Shown: positions 16,512 through 25,442 of the stretch, piece after piece
How positions within the stretch are numbered: the first letter of the stretch is position 1
Layout: each line of letters starts with the position of its first letter
Assembly: GCF_007827455.1 (NCBI RefSeq)
Contig: NZ_VISM01000001.1
Span: 434,001-498,000, forward strand
Origin: Lutibacter sp. Hel_I_33_5
Lineage (GTDB): Bacteria > Bacteroidota > Bacteroidia > Flavobacteriales > Flavobacteriaceae
Reading direction: 5' to 3'
Length of the DNA stretch: 64,000 bases
The notes under the pieces: model-generated
Told to the model about the DNA's origin: nothing
Databases searched by the model: none
What the model saw: the letters and a program-made list of their open reading frames with translations, nothing else
Translations under genes and position numbers: made by a program

Positions 16512-16957
16512 TGTACTTTTTTAAAGTATTTAAAAGGAACAAATAGCATCCCGAAGCATTCACCGTCAGGTTTGTCAAGGTGTTTATGATGAATTTTATG
16601 TGCTTTTCTTAACCCTTTTAAATATTGATTATTGGTGTTTTTAAACCAATTAAATCGTCTATGAATTAATACATCATGAATTAAAAAATACGCAATTCCG
16701 TAGCATAAAATCCCTAATCCTATAAAAAACAAAAAGTTTAACTCAGGTCTAATTCCGAAATAAAAAAGCAATATACTTGGAATTGCAAAGACAATAAAAA
16801 AAGCATCGTTTTTTTCAAAAACATGTGGATAGCCTGGCTGGTGATGATCTTCATGTAAAAACCAACCAAAACCATGCATTACATATTTATGTGTACACCA
16901 GGTAATTCCTTCCATGGTTAAAAACGTAAAAATTGTAATTAGTATAAATTGTAACAT
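16508..16957 (-). CDS. crtZ: Beta-carotene 3-hydroxylase CrtZ
   Basis: 149 residues of the fatty-acid-hydroxylase/sterol-desaturase superfamily. All di-iron histidine boxes are present: HKYVMH, HEDHH, HDVLIHRR and HKIHHKH. CrtZ hydroxylates both beta rings of beta-carotene to yield zeaxanthin, the yellow pigment of many marine flavobacteria. The gene directly follows crtB (stop at 16958 is adjacent to the start at 16957) and overlaps crtY. Confidence 0.94.
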   Translation of the reverse strand: MLQFILITIFTFLTMEGITWCTHKYVMHGFGWFLHEDHHQPGYPHVFEKNDAFFIVFAIPSILLFYFGIRPELNFLFFIGLGILCYGIAYFLIHDVLIHRRFNWFKNTNNQYLKGLRKAHKIHHKHLDKPDGECFGMLFVPFKYFKKVQ

Positions 16958-17800
16958 TTATATCAAATTTAATTTATATTTCACATAACTTCTAGCTAAT
17001 AAGTTTATTTTCATTGGATTAGAAATCCTAATTCTAGTATCCATTATTTTAGCTGAAGGTGTTTTCTTTAATTTTTTTAATAAGCGTCTGTAATATCTAT
17101 AAGCCATATATACGCCAAATTTTGCTTCAACTGGTAATTTTAATATTCCGTTTTTAAAAGCTAAATCAAAATCTAGTTCAATCTCTTGTATAATTTTGTC
17201 TTTAGATGCTGTATCTAATTGTTTTAAATCGACATTAGGAAAGTAAGATCTGTTTAATAATTCAAAATCATCTTTTAAATCTCTTAAAAAATTAACTTTT
17301 TGAAATGCAGAACCTAATTTCATTGCTGCAAACTTTAGTTCATTATACTTAGCATCATCACCATTTACAAAAACTTTTAAGCACATTAAACCAACAACAT
17401 CCGCAGAACCATAAATATATTCGTCATATTCTTTTTGCGTTTTATATGTTGTTTTATACAAATCTGCTTTCATACTTTTTAAGAACGATTGTACCATATC
17501 GTCAGTAATATCATACTTTTTTACAGTAGCTACAAAAGCGTTTAAAATTGGGTTTAAACTAATTCCTTGGTGTAAAGCTGCATAATATTGATTTTCAAAA
17601 TCTAATAGTAAATCTTCTTTATCATACTCATGAAAAGTATCTACAATTTCATCTGCAAATCTTACAAATCCGTATATATTATAAATAGCAGTTCTAATTT
17701 TTGGGGACAACATTTTTACCGCCAAAGAAAAAGAAGTACTATATTTATTAGTAACTAGCTTACTACAATTTTCTGATACTTGATCAAATAGTGCTTTCAT
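16958..17800 (-). CDS. crtB: Phytoene synthase CrtB
   Basis: 280 residues. Both aspartate-rich motifs of squalene/phytoene synthases are visible: FADEIVDTFHEYD near residue 47 and FLRDLKDDFELLNRSYFP near residue 170. It condenses two geranylgeranyl diphosphates into phytoene, the first committed step of the pathway. One base separates it from crtI. A GGPP synthase (crtE) is not in the window and must be elsewhere. Confidence 0.95.
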   Translation of the reverse strand: MKALFDQVSENCSKLVTNKYSTSFSLAVKMLSPKIRTAIYNIYGFVRFADEIVDTFHEYDKEDLLLDFENQYYAALHQGISLNPILNAFVATVKKYDITDDMVQSFLKSMKADLYKTTYKTQKEYDEYIYGSADVVGLMCLKVFVNGDDAKYNELKFAAMKLGSAFQKVNFLRDLKDDFELLNRSYFPNVDLKQLDTASKDKIIQEIELDFDLAFKNGILKLPVEAKFGVYMAYRYYRRLLKKLKKTPSAKIMDTRIRISNPMKINLLARSYVKYKLNLI

Positions 17801-17801
17801 T

Positions 17802-19265
17802 TTATTGGTTTTTTATTATTAAATCTGCCGCAATTTTTCCTGAAATCAATGACGGTGGAACTCCAGGACCTGGCACCGTTAGTTGACCTGTAAAAAACAG
17901 ATTTTTAACTTTTTTGCTTTTAATTTTTGGTCTAAGAAAAGCTGTTTGTAAAAGTGTATTGGCTAATCCGTATGCATTTCCTTTATAAGAATTGTAATCG
18001 GTTATAAAATCATTTACACAATAGGATTGCTTAAAGATAATAAAATCTTTAACTTTTTGATTGGTTAATTTTTCTAATCTATTAATTATAATATTAAAAT
18101 ATTTTTCTCTTAAAACTGGCGTATCTTCAATTCCTGGTGCTAAAGGAATTAAAAATGTTGCAGCTTCTTTATTTATTGGCGCAAAAGAATCATCTGTTTT
18201 TGAAGGAAAACTTGCATAAAACAGAGGATCTTTAGGCCAACTGGGGGTGTCATATATACTTTCTGCATGAACATCAAAATCTGTATCAAAAAATAAAGTG
18301 TGATGTTCTATATTATCTAATTTTTTATCAAAACCTACATAAAATAAAAGTGATGATGGAGCAAAGGTTTTTTTACTCCAAAACTTTTCTGAATATTGTC
18401 TTAAATATTGTGGCAATAATGTTTCTGTATGATGATAATCTGCACCGCTTAAAACAATATCAGAAGCAACAGTCTCATTATTAACAATTAAACCTGAAGC
18501 ATTTCCAAGTGAATCAGTTGTTATTTCTTGAACGACTGCGTTTGTTATAAAATTCACCCCTAAACTGTTTGCCAAAGTAACCATAGCATCAACAACTTTA
18601 TACATTCCACCTTCTGGATGCCATGTACCTAAACCAAAATCTGCCGAATTCATGAAATTATATAAACCAGGTGTTGTTTGAGGTTTAGCACCTAAAAATA
18701 GTACAGGAAATTCTAATATTTTAATAAGTTTTGGGCTTTTTATATTTTTTCTAACCTGATTTCTAATGTTATTAAAAACTTGATTTAAACGAATAATTGT
18801 ATCATAGTTTACTAATTCAAATGGAGAGACCCCTGGCTGATAAACTAAATTTTCAACGGCAACTTTATAATTTCCTTTTGCAGTATCTAAAAACTTTTTT
18901 AAATGTTTACTACTTCCAACTTCTTCCTCTTCAAAAATCTGATAAATTGCCTCTAAATTACCTGGAATTGTAATTGTATCTTCTATATCAAAATATACTT
19001 GATATGCCGGGTCTAATTTTTTTAAATGATAATAATCTGACGGTTTTTTTCCAAAGTCGGCAAAAAAACGTTCAAAAACATCTGGCATCCAATACCAAGT
19101 TGGACCTATATCAAAAGTAAAACCTTCATTTTTATATTGTCGTGCTCTACCTCCAACAGTTGAGTTTTTTTCATAAACAGTCACATCATAGCCTGCTTTT
19201 GCTAAATAACAAGATGCTGCTAAAGATGAAAATCCTGAGCCAATTATGGAGACTTTTTTATTCAT
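17802..19265 (-). CDS. crtI: Phytoene desaturase CrtI
   Basis: 487 residues. FAD-binding Rossmann fold at the N-terminus (SIIGSGFSSLAASCYLAKAGYD ... GGRARQY) and the conserved C-terminal signature (FFTGQLTVPGPGVPPSLISGKIAADLI). CrtI converts phytoene to lycopene by four desaturations. It is the first structural gene of the leftward carotenoid operon; a dyad (19272-19305) and the CarH-like regulator lie just upstream. Confidence 0.96.
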   Translation of the reverse strand: MNKKVSIIGSGFSSLAASCYLAKAGYDVTVYEKNSTVGGRARQYKNEGFTFDIGPTWYWMPDVFERFFADFGKKPSDYYHLKKLDPAYQVYFDIEDTITIPGNLEAIYQIFEEEEVGSSKHLKKFLDTAKGNYKVAVENLVYQPGVSPFELVNYDTIIRLNQVFNNIRNQVRKNIKSPKLIKILEFPVLFLGAKPQTTPGLYNFMNSADFGLGTWHPEGGMYKVVDAMVTLANSLGVNFITNAVVQEITTDSLGNASGLIVNNETVASDIVLSGADYHHTETLLPQYLRQYSEKFWSKKTFAPSSLLFYVGFDKKLDNIEHHTLFFDTDFDVHAESIYDTPSWPKDPLFYASFPSKTDDSFAPINKEAATFLIPLAPGIEDTPVLREKYFNIIINRLEKLTNQKVKDFIIFKQSYCVNDFITDYNSYKGNAYGLANTLLQTAFLRPKIKSKKVKNLFFTGQLTVPGPGVPPSLISGKIAADLIIKNQ

Positions 19266-19271
19266 TTATTT

Positions 19272-19305
19272 TTTGTTTAATAAATATATAAAATATTTAA
19301 ACAAA
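19272..19305. promoter_or_regulatory. Candidate operator upstream of crtI
   Basis: A nine-base inverted repeat TTTGTTTAA (19272-19280) and TTAAACAAA (19297-19305), separated by 16 AT-rich bases, lies directly in front of crtI. MerR-family regulators bind extended dyads at promoters, and the MerR/B12 gene ends just upstream. A half-site-like TTTAACAAA also occurs in the regulator/sigma gap near 20239. The AT-rich background makes chance dyads common. Confidence 0.4.
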
Positions 19306-19327
19306 AATACTATGTTCAAAAAAAATA

Positions 19328-20221
19328 TTACAAATATTTTAACACATCAATAAGTGATGGGTAAACATGTATGTTCGATTTAAATATAATTTCTTTTAAA
19401 TCCATCGCTTTTTTTCCAATAGCTATAAATTTATGATTTGTATCTTTTAATATATCTTCTACTTCGTAAAAATAATCGTTTACTTTATCATCATAAGGCA
19501 TTACTGTCATCGATGTTATAAAGCAAATATCTGTATCACTTTCAAAAAAATAATTAAGGTTATTTAATGGTAAACTTTGTCCTAAATAGATTGTTTTATA
19601 TCCTCTTAAAACCAGTTCATAATTTAGATATAATAAACCCAATTCATGAATTTCATTCTCTGGTAAAAATAACACATAAGTTATATCAGTATTACTCGTA
19701 GAATATTCTAGCTTTTCTGTATTTATTTGAATTTTTTGAGAAATTAAATTTGAGATAAAATGCTCATGAGCAGGTAATAATGTGTTTGTCTGCCACAACA
19801 ATCCAATATGATTTAAAAAAGGAATAAATACATCTTTAAACAGTTCTCTAAACGTCTTTTTGTGTAACAACTTATTGTAGGTATTATTAAATAATACTTT
19901 ATCAAATTGAAACATTGCTAACTTAAATGAATTAATTGCTTCGTCATTAACAGCTATTTTAAATGCTAACTCTCTTGCGTTTATTTCAATTGAGTCATTA
20001 CTGAGTTGAGCGATCTTAGAAATCTTAAAATTATTTTTATTTAATAAAACAACATTCAATAGTTTTTGTAAACTTTCAGGTGAATAATATCGAATATTAG
20101 TATCAGTTCTTTGAGGTGATAAAAGGTTGTACCTTTTCTCCCAAATTCTAATGGTATGCGCTTTTATTCCTGAAATATTTTCAAGATCCTTTATTGTAAA
20201 GAATTTTTTAATATTGTTCAA
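19328..20221 (-). CDS. MerR-type regulator with B12-binding domain (CarH/LitR-like)
   Basis: 297 residues from a TTG at 20219-20221, chosen because the HTH then begins MNNIKKFFTIKDLENISGIKAHTIRIWEKRYNLL, as in relatives; the frame stays open 25 codons upstream without an ATG. After the MerR HTH comes a helical cap with W-x9-EH (Trp143, Glu153, His154) and a cobalamin fold with ExHxxG (EIHELG, His192), the adenosylcobalamin signature of CarH-type photoreceptors. In the dark such proteins repress carotenoid genes; light breaks the Co-C bond. The residue after the Trp is Gln, not the His seen in Thermus CarH. Divergent from an ECF sigma gene. Confidence 0.9.
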   Translation of the reverse strand: MNNIKKFFTIKDLENISGIKAHTIRIWEKRYNLLSPQRTDTNIRYYSPESLQKLLNVVLLNKNNFKISKIAQLSNDSIEINARELAFKIAVNDEAINSFKLAMFQFDKVLFNNTYNKLLHKKTFRELFKDVFIPFLNHIGLLWQTNTLLPAHEHFISNLISQKIQINTEKLEYSTSNTDITYVLFLPENEIHELGLLYLNYELVLRGYKTIYLGQSLPLNNLNYFFESDTDICFITSMTVMPYDDKVNDYFYEVEDILKDTNHKFIAIGKKAMDLKEIIFKSNIHVYPSLIDVLKYL

Positions 20222-20339
20222 CTTTTTTAATTTAAAGTTTAACAAATATACAGAATTATAATTATTCTTAATAAAATATATTATTTCTTGTAACAATTTT
20301 TACATTTACGCTACTTATCAATTAAACGAAACCAAACGA

Positions 20340-20834
20340 GTGCAGAAGGAGTTAGAAATTAAATTTTTAGCGGATTTTGAGCAAAATCAGAATATTGCTC
20401 ATAAAGTGTGTAGGATTTACACAACTAATAAAGATGCACACAATGATTTGTTTCAGGAAATCACCATTCAACTTTGGAAAAATTACGCAAAGTTTAGAGG
20501 TGATGCAAAATTTAGTACATGGATGTATAGAGTTGCTTTAAATACAGCTATTTCTTTATACAGAAAATCCACTAGAACAGTAAAAACACAAGATATTACA
20601 GATTATGCTTATAAAATAAAATCTGTTGATTATGATGATACAGAAGAGTTACAATTAAAAGCATTGTATAATGCGATTAGAAAATTAGGAGATATTGATA
20701 AAGCACTCATATTCTTATACTTAGAAAACAAACCTTATAAAGAAATTTCTGCCACCCTAGGAATTTCTGAAGTAAATGCAAGAGTAAAAATGAATAGAGC
20801 AAAAGAGAAATTAAAAAACATATTAAACCCATAA
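20340..20834 (+). CDS. ECF-type RNA polymerase sigma factor
   Basis: 164 residues, start GTG. Region 2 shows CRIYTTNKDAHNDLFQEITIQLWKNYAKFRGDAKFSTWMYRVALNTA and region 4 shows IFLYLENKPYKEISATLGISEVNARVKMNRAKEKLK. Placed head to head with the CarH-like regulator, it resembles LitR-LitS pairs in which light-sensitive repression controls an ECF sigma factor that transcribes carotenoid and photolyase genes. Whether it drives the crt operon here is inference. It begins an operon with the next two genes. Confidence 0.92.
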   Translation: MQKELEIKFLADFEQNQNIAHKVCRIYTTNKDAHNDLFQEITIQLWKNYAKFRGDAKFSTWMYRVALNTAISLYRKSTRTVKTQDITDYAYKIKSVDYDDTEELQLKALYNAIRKLGDIDKALIFLYLENKPYKEISATLGISEVNARVKMNRAKEKLKNILNP

Positions 20835-20837
20835 ATT

Positions 20838-21449
20838 ATGGATTTAGATACTTATAAAAAAGCTTGGGAAAATCAACCAAAAGAAAACGATACTGTTTCT
20901 AAAGTTGATATTTATAAAATGGCTCATTCCCGCTCATCGTCTATTGTGAAATGGATATTTATTATTAGTATTATAGAATTTGTTGTTTTTCAATGTTCTT
21001 ATTTCTTTTTCGATTTAGAAAAAACAAATAAAGCTTACGAAGACTTAAATTTAAAAAGCTTTTACAAAGTTTCACTTGTTATTGGTTATATAATTCTATT
21101 TTACTTTCTAGTAAAGTTTTATTTAAATTATAAAAGGATATCAGTTATTGAAACTACAAAAGACTTAATGAGTAAAATTATAAAAACAAGAAGAACTGTT
21201 AAGCAATATGTTTTATTTAATCTAAGCTATCTTTTTATAATAATTACAGTAGTTACAATTGCAATTGTTAATAAAGGTATTGATGGAATACCCCATGATA
21301 AAATTTACATTTTTATTATAGGTATGGTTATTTTTACTATTGTTGCTATAGGTTTATTTTTACTTATTTATCAATTACTATATGGAATTTTATTAAGAAA
21401 ATTGAAAAGAAATCACAAAGAATTGGCTAAATTAGAGGAGTTAAATTAA
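20838..21449 (+). CDS. Membrane protein, possible anti-sigma partner
   Basis: 203 residues. The soluble N-terminus (LDTYKKAWENQPKENDTVSKVDIYKMAHSRSSSIVKW) is followed by four membrane helices (around 37-60, 78-95, 122-148, 153-180) and a charged tail. It starts three bases after the sigma stop. Such sigma-linked membrane proteins in flavobacteria are likely anti-sigma-like, and some are mislabelled as carotene monooxygenases; no carotenoid-cleavage motif is present here. Function inferred from position only. Confidence 0.75.
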   Translation: MDLDTYKKAWENQPKENDTVSKVDIYKMAHSRSSSIVKWIFIISIIEFVVFQCSYFFFDLEKTNKAYEDLNLKSFYKVSLVIGYIILFYFLVKFYLNYKRISVIETTKDLMSKIIKTRRTVKQYVLFNLSYLFIIITVVTIAIVNKGIDGIPHDKIYIFIIGMVIFTIVAIGLFLLIYQLLYGILLRKLKRNHKELAKLEELN

Positions 21450-21459
21450 TTTATTTTTT

Positions 21460-21945
21460 ATGAAAAAAGTAATTTTATTACTGTTTTTAAGTATTTCATT
21501 ATTCGGATTTTCGCAACAAAAATCTACTTTTTGGGATAATGTACGTTTTGGTGGTGGATTTGGATTAAGCTTTGGAAGCAATACAACAATTTTATTATCA
21601 CCAAGCGCAGTCTATGATTTTGAGAATGGTTTTGCCTTAGGTGCTGGTTTAAATTATACCTATAGTGAATTAGGAACTGTTTCAACAAACATTTACGGAA
21701 TTAGTTTAATTTCTTTATATCAAATTCCTGTTGTAAACATTCAACTTTCAGGGGAATATGAGCAACTTTGGGCAACTCAGACAAACATAAATACAAAAAC
21801 CAATTTAAATTTCCCTGCATTATATATTGGTGCAGCTTATAATAAAGGACGTTTCGCTTTTGGGTTTAGATATGATGTTTTATATGATGAAAATCAATCT
21901 ATATACGCGTCACCAATTACGCCCATAGTTCGCTTCTATTTCTAA
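21460..21945 (+). CDS. Small outer-membrane beta-barrel-like protein
   Basis: 161 residues. A signal peptide (ILLLFLSISLFGFSQ) precedes alternating aromatic and polar strands: VRFGGGFGLSFGSNTTILLSPSAVYDF, FALGAGLNYTYSEL and a C-terminal ITPIVRFYF ending in Phe, the pattern of an eight-strand outer-membrane barrel. It is third in the sigma-factor operon, suggesting control by that sigma factor. Its stop overlaps the convergent threonine aldolase stop by four bases. Confidence 0.72.
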   Translation: MKKVILLLFLSISLFGFSQQKSTFWDNVRFGGGFGLSFGSNTTILLSPSAVYDFENGFALGAGLNYTYSELGTVSTNIYGISLISLYQIPVVNIQLSGEYEQLWATQTNINTKTNLNFPALYIGAAYNKGRFAFGFRYDVLYDENQSIYASPITPIVRFYF

Positions 21946-22961
21946 AAATTTTGAAGTTCAGAAAGTAATTTCTCATGCATTGTATCTGTATAATCTAAAT
22001 GCGTTACTATCCTGATTTTACCTTCACCCATTGGAGTTAACAAAATATCTTTTTCATTCATTTTATTGATGAAATTAGTATCACCAATAGATTCATCAAC
22101 ATAGAAAATAACGATGTTAGTTTCTATTGCTTCTATTTTTGTAACATACGAACAGTTTTCTAAAACATTCCCAATTTCTTTAGCTTTTAAATGATCTTCA
22201 GCTAAACGATCTATATGATTATCTAAAGCATAAATTCCTGCTGCAGCTAAATATCCAACTTGTCGCATGGCACCTCCAAACAGTTTTCTTACACGTAAGG
22301 CTTTAGCTATATCTTCTTTTGAGCCTAACAAAATAGAACCGATTGGGGCTCCTAATCCTTTTGACAAACAAATAGAAATGGTATCAAATAAAGTTCCATA
22401 TTGTTTCGAGCTTTCTTTTTTAATGACTAATGCATTAAACAAACGAGCTCCGTCTAAATGATATGCTAAATTATTAGCAGAAGCTACTTGTTTTATTTTT
22501 TCTAATTCTGAAAAGTCCCAACAAGCTCCACCTCCTTTATTCGTTGTGTTTTCAATACAAACCAAACGATTATATGGAACATGAATATCCGCTCTACCAG
22601 CTACTGCTTTTTCTAATTGATTAGCAGTAAACATTCCTCTATTTCCATCAATTAAATGAGATGTTACTCCTGAATTAAAAGCTGCTCCTCCCCCTTCATA
22701 ATTATAGACATGTGCCCATTTATCGCAAAACATTTTATCTCCAGGATGTGTATGAATTTTTATTGCAGCCTGATTTGCCATGGTGCCAGATGGAAAAAAC
22801 AACGCATCTTCCATTCCAAACATAGCTGCTGCTTTTTCTTGTAACTCATTGGTGGTAGGATCCATTTTAAAAACATCATCACCAACATTTGCTGTCATCA
22901 TTGCATCCAACATTCCTTTTGTTGGTTTAGTTACGGTATCAGAAATTAAATCTATTATCAT
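21942..22961 (-). CDS. ltaE: Threonine aldolase (beta-eliminating lyase family)
   Basis: 339 residues. PLP enzyme that splits L-threonine or L-allo-threonine into glycine and acetaldehyde. The start MIIDLISDTVTKPTKGMLDAMMTANVGDDV, the GTMANQAAI segment, HLDGARLFNA with the PLP-binding Asp, and the Schiff-base lysine in ICLSKGLGAPIGS are all present. It directly precedes (in transcription order, follows) the metalloprotease gene, 15 bases apart, and the two may be co-transcribed. Confidence 0.92.
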   Translation of the reverse strand: MIIDLISDTVTKPTKGMLDAMMTANVGDDVFKMDPTTNELQEKAAAMFGMEDALFFPSGTMANQAAIKIHTHPGDKMFCDKWAHVYNYEGGGAAFNSGVTSHLIDGNRGMFTANQLEKAVAGRADIHVPYNRLVCIENTTNKGGGACWDFSELEKIKQVASANNLAYHLDGARLFNALVIKKESSKQYGTLFDTISICLSKGLGAPIGSILLGSKEDIAKALRVRKLFGGAMRQVGYLAAAGIYALDNHIDRLAEDHLKAKEIGNVLENCSYVTKIEAIETNIVIFYVDESIGDTNFINKMNEKDILLTPMGEGKIRIVTHLDYTDTMHEKLLSELQNF

Positions 22962-22976
22962 CTATACTACTCGTGT

Positions 22977-25349
22977 TTAATATTTATAATCGTTCCCAAT
23001 TGGTGAACCATCTGGAATTTTTGGTGCTGTTACTTTGGAGTATTTAGATGGATTCTTTTTAAAATTAACAATCATTTCTGCATACTGACTACCAATTTCT
23101 TTTAACATCAGATTAGTAAATTTAGTATTTAAAATCGATCTTACTTGCGGATAAATATTCTTATTAGCAGCCAAAACAAACATCGCGTTTAAAACTTCCG
23201 TTTTTATGATTTCTTGCAACCCTTTATGATATGAATCTTTATAATTTTTCTCAAAAGATGCTTTTATCAACGTATCTAAAACTTCTGCTAATCCTAATTG
23301 AGAACTTTCTAAACTTTTATGTTGCACCAATCTATTCGCTCTTTCTGGATGCAATAAAAAACTTAATGAAAATTGACTGGCGGTTTGAACAGCTCCAAAT
23401 GGATCGAAAGCTACTCCTGTTTTAGATTTAAAAGATTCTCTTGTTCTGCCAAAACCATAGGTTCTTGGTGGAAAAAGTGATAGTAAATGTTTGGGAATTG
23501 CTATTTCATTTACATCAATTGTTTTTAAAATAGATTGCAATGCTTTTCGTTCTTTTTTACCATCAACACGTTTAACAATAGGTTGATTTGATCCTTTTAC
23601 TGCATACGAATAATCTAATCCTCCAATTAATTTAACCGCAGCTTCTGTTTGATAGCGATGAAAAAAGTATAATGGAACAAAAACATCTTCTAAAACTGAA
23701 TATGCTTCTTTTGAACGAATATTATCTGTTGAAAATTTTTGAATCGCGTTTTTTCTAATTTCTAATACATTTTCTAATTCAACAGCAGGATTTTCTCCAT
23801 TATCCCACAAATGAGCATAGGCATGAGCACTCCCTTTTGGTCTTGCATCTTGATCAGAAATATATCGTAAACCACTACTAAAAGCATCTTTTAAAATTTT
23901 CTGTAATTGCGGTTCTTCATCACCAACAAAATCTTGATAAGAATAGGCTACAACAACTTTATCCCAAGCACCAATTTTATCATCATACGCATCAGAAAAA
24001 TCAATACTACCATTTTTTAAACTCAATTTCGGATGCGGATAATCCATCACAGAAGACCTATTATTAGTACTTGCTGCAAAATTATGAGCAAAACCTAAAG
24101 TATGTCCAATCTCATGCGCAGACAATTGTCTAATTCTAGCTATTGCCATATCTAAGGCAAATCTATCATTAGAATCGTTAAACTTATAAGGAGCTTGCAG
24201 GGCTTGTGCAATTAAAAAATCTTGACGAATACGTAACGAGCCTAAACTAACATGTCCTTTAATAATTTCTCCTGTTCTGGGATCAGAAATACTACCACCA
24301 TAACTCCAACCACGTGTAGAACGATGCACCCATTGAATCATGTTATATCGAACGTCAAGAGGATCTGCTCCTTCGGGTAACATTTTAACTTGAAAAGCAT
24401 TTTTATAACCAATTGCATCAAATGCTTGATTCCACCAACGTCCGCCTTCCAATAAAGCTGAACGAACAGGTTCTGGCGTACCTCTATCTAAATAATAAAT
24501 AATAGGTTCTTTTGCTTCACTAATTTTTGCGGATGGATTTTTCTTTTCCAATCTATGTCGATAAATAAAACGTTTTGCTATCGGTTTATCAACTGGTGTT
24601 GCATAATCTAAATAGCTCATTTGCCAAGAACCACAACGTGGATCGTATCTTCTTGTTTTGTAATTTGCATCTGGCAATTCAACAAAAGAATGATGTTGGT
24701 GAACCGTAACTAAACTTGCATTTGGAGTGACACTTCTAATATTATATCCTTTTGGCTTTCCTGAAAAAGTAAGCATTACATCAAATTCTACATTCTTAGG
24801 AAATGATTTTGTTCTTTCTAAATAAAAGGCAGATTTACTTTTATCTAACTTATAACTTCCTTGCTTATTTCTTGCTAATCTATTGGATACTCCATGTGCA
24901 TCTCGCATTAAAAAATCAGTTGCATCAACTAAATAGTTACTATTTTTTGTTTCTTTTATTTTAAAACCATGCAATACAGATTTAGCAAATGCTTCCTTAA
25001 CAGATTGTTTCTCTTCTTTATTATTTGTGATGGCTCTAAAATCTTGATTAGGCTGAATTAATAATAATTTATTACCTACTTTGATAAACTTTACAACTAC
25101 TCCACCACCTAATTGCCCACGATCTAAACCGATATCATTAGAACCAATTCCTTGTGATAATGCGGTAACATATAAAAATTCTTTATTAATTTTATTTATG
25201 GATAAATAAATTTTGTCTTCGTTTTCATCATAATAAGAAGGAACAAATCCATTGTATTTTTTTATCCCTTTTTTTCCTTCAAAAAATTGTGAAAATCCGG
25301 TTAAAGAAAATGCAAGAAGTAAAATAAGTGTGGTTAGTTTTTTCATCAT
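22977..25349 (-). CDS. Secreted zinc-dependent metalloprotease (metzincin type)
   Basis: 790 residues with a signal peptide ending near GFSQ. The zinc site HEIGHTLGFAHNF fits the metzincin HExxHxxGxxH pattern, with a Met-turn candidate downstream (SVMDYPHP). The rest resembles the DUF5117/DUF5118 bacteroidotal metalloproteases of about 800-830 residues: DRGQLGGGVVVKFIKVGNKLLL and YNMIQWVHRSTRGWSYGGSISDPRTGEI. It is exported and probably periplasmic or surface-bound; the substrate is unknown. No T9SS sorting tail is seen. Confidence 0.88.
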   Translation of the reverse strand: MMKKLTTLILLLAFSLTGFSQFFEGKKGIKKYNGFVPSYYDENEDKIYLSINKINKEFLYVTALSQGIGSNDIGLDRGQLGGGVVVKFIKVGNKLLLIQPNQDFRAITNNKEEKQSVKEAFAKSVLHGFKIKETKNSNYLVDATDFLMRDAHGVSNRLARNKQGSYKLDKSKSAFYLERTKSFPKNVEFDVMLTFSGKPKGYNIRSVTPNASLVTVHQHHSFVELPDANYKTRRYDPRCGSWQMSYLDYATPVDKPIAKRFIYRHRLEKKNPSAKISEAKEPIIYYLDRGTPEPVRSALLEGGRWWNQAFDAIGYKNAFQVKMLPEGADPLDVRYNMIQWVHRSTRGWSYGGSISDPRTGEIIKGHVSLGSLRIRQDFLIAQALQAPYKFNDSNDRFALDMAIARIRQLSAHEIGHTLGFAHNFAASTNNRSSVMDYPHPKLSLKNGSIDFSDAYDDKIGAWDKVVVAYSYQDFVGDEEPQLQKILKDAFSSGLRYISDQDARPKGSAHAYAHLWDNGENPAVELENVLEIRKNAIQKFSTDNIRSKEAYSVLEDVFVPLYFFHRYQTEAAVKLIGGLDYSYAVKGSNQPIVKRVDGKKERKALQSILKTIDVNEIAIPKHLLSLFPPRTYGFGRTRESFKSKTGVAFDPFGAVQTASQFSLSFLLHPERANRLVQHKSLESSQLGLAEVLDTLIKASFEKNYKDSYHKGLQEIIKTEVLNAMFVLAANKNIYPQVRSILNTKFTNLMLKEIGSQYAEMIVNFKKNPSKYSKVTAPKIPDGSPIGNDYKY

Positions 25350-25426
25350 TTAAAATATTTCTATAAAAATAGAAAAAATCATTTTAGTAATTTATAAAAC
25401 AAATTAGTATGTGTAAATAATTAGGT

Positions 25427-25434
25427 TATTTTTG
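25427..25434 (+). promoter_or_regulatory. Probable -7 box of the prfB promoter
   Basis: TATTTTTG fits TAnnTTTG. It ends nine bases before the ATG at 25443, so the prfB message may have almost no leader. The upstream GTG that extends the frame overlaps the box and cannot be the start. Confidence 0.45.
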
Positions 25435-25442
25435 TGTTGATT

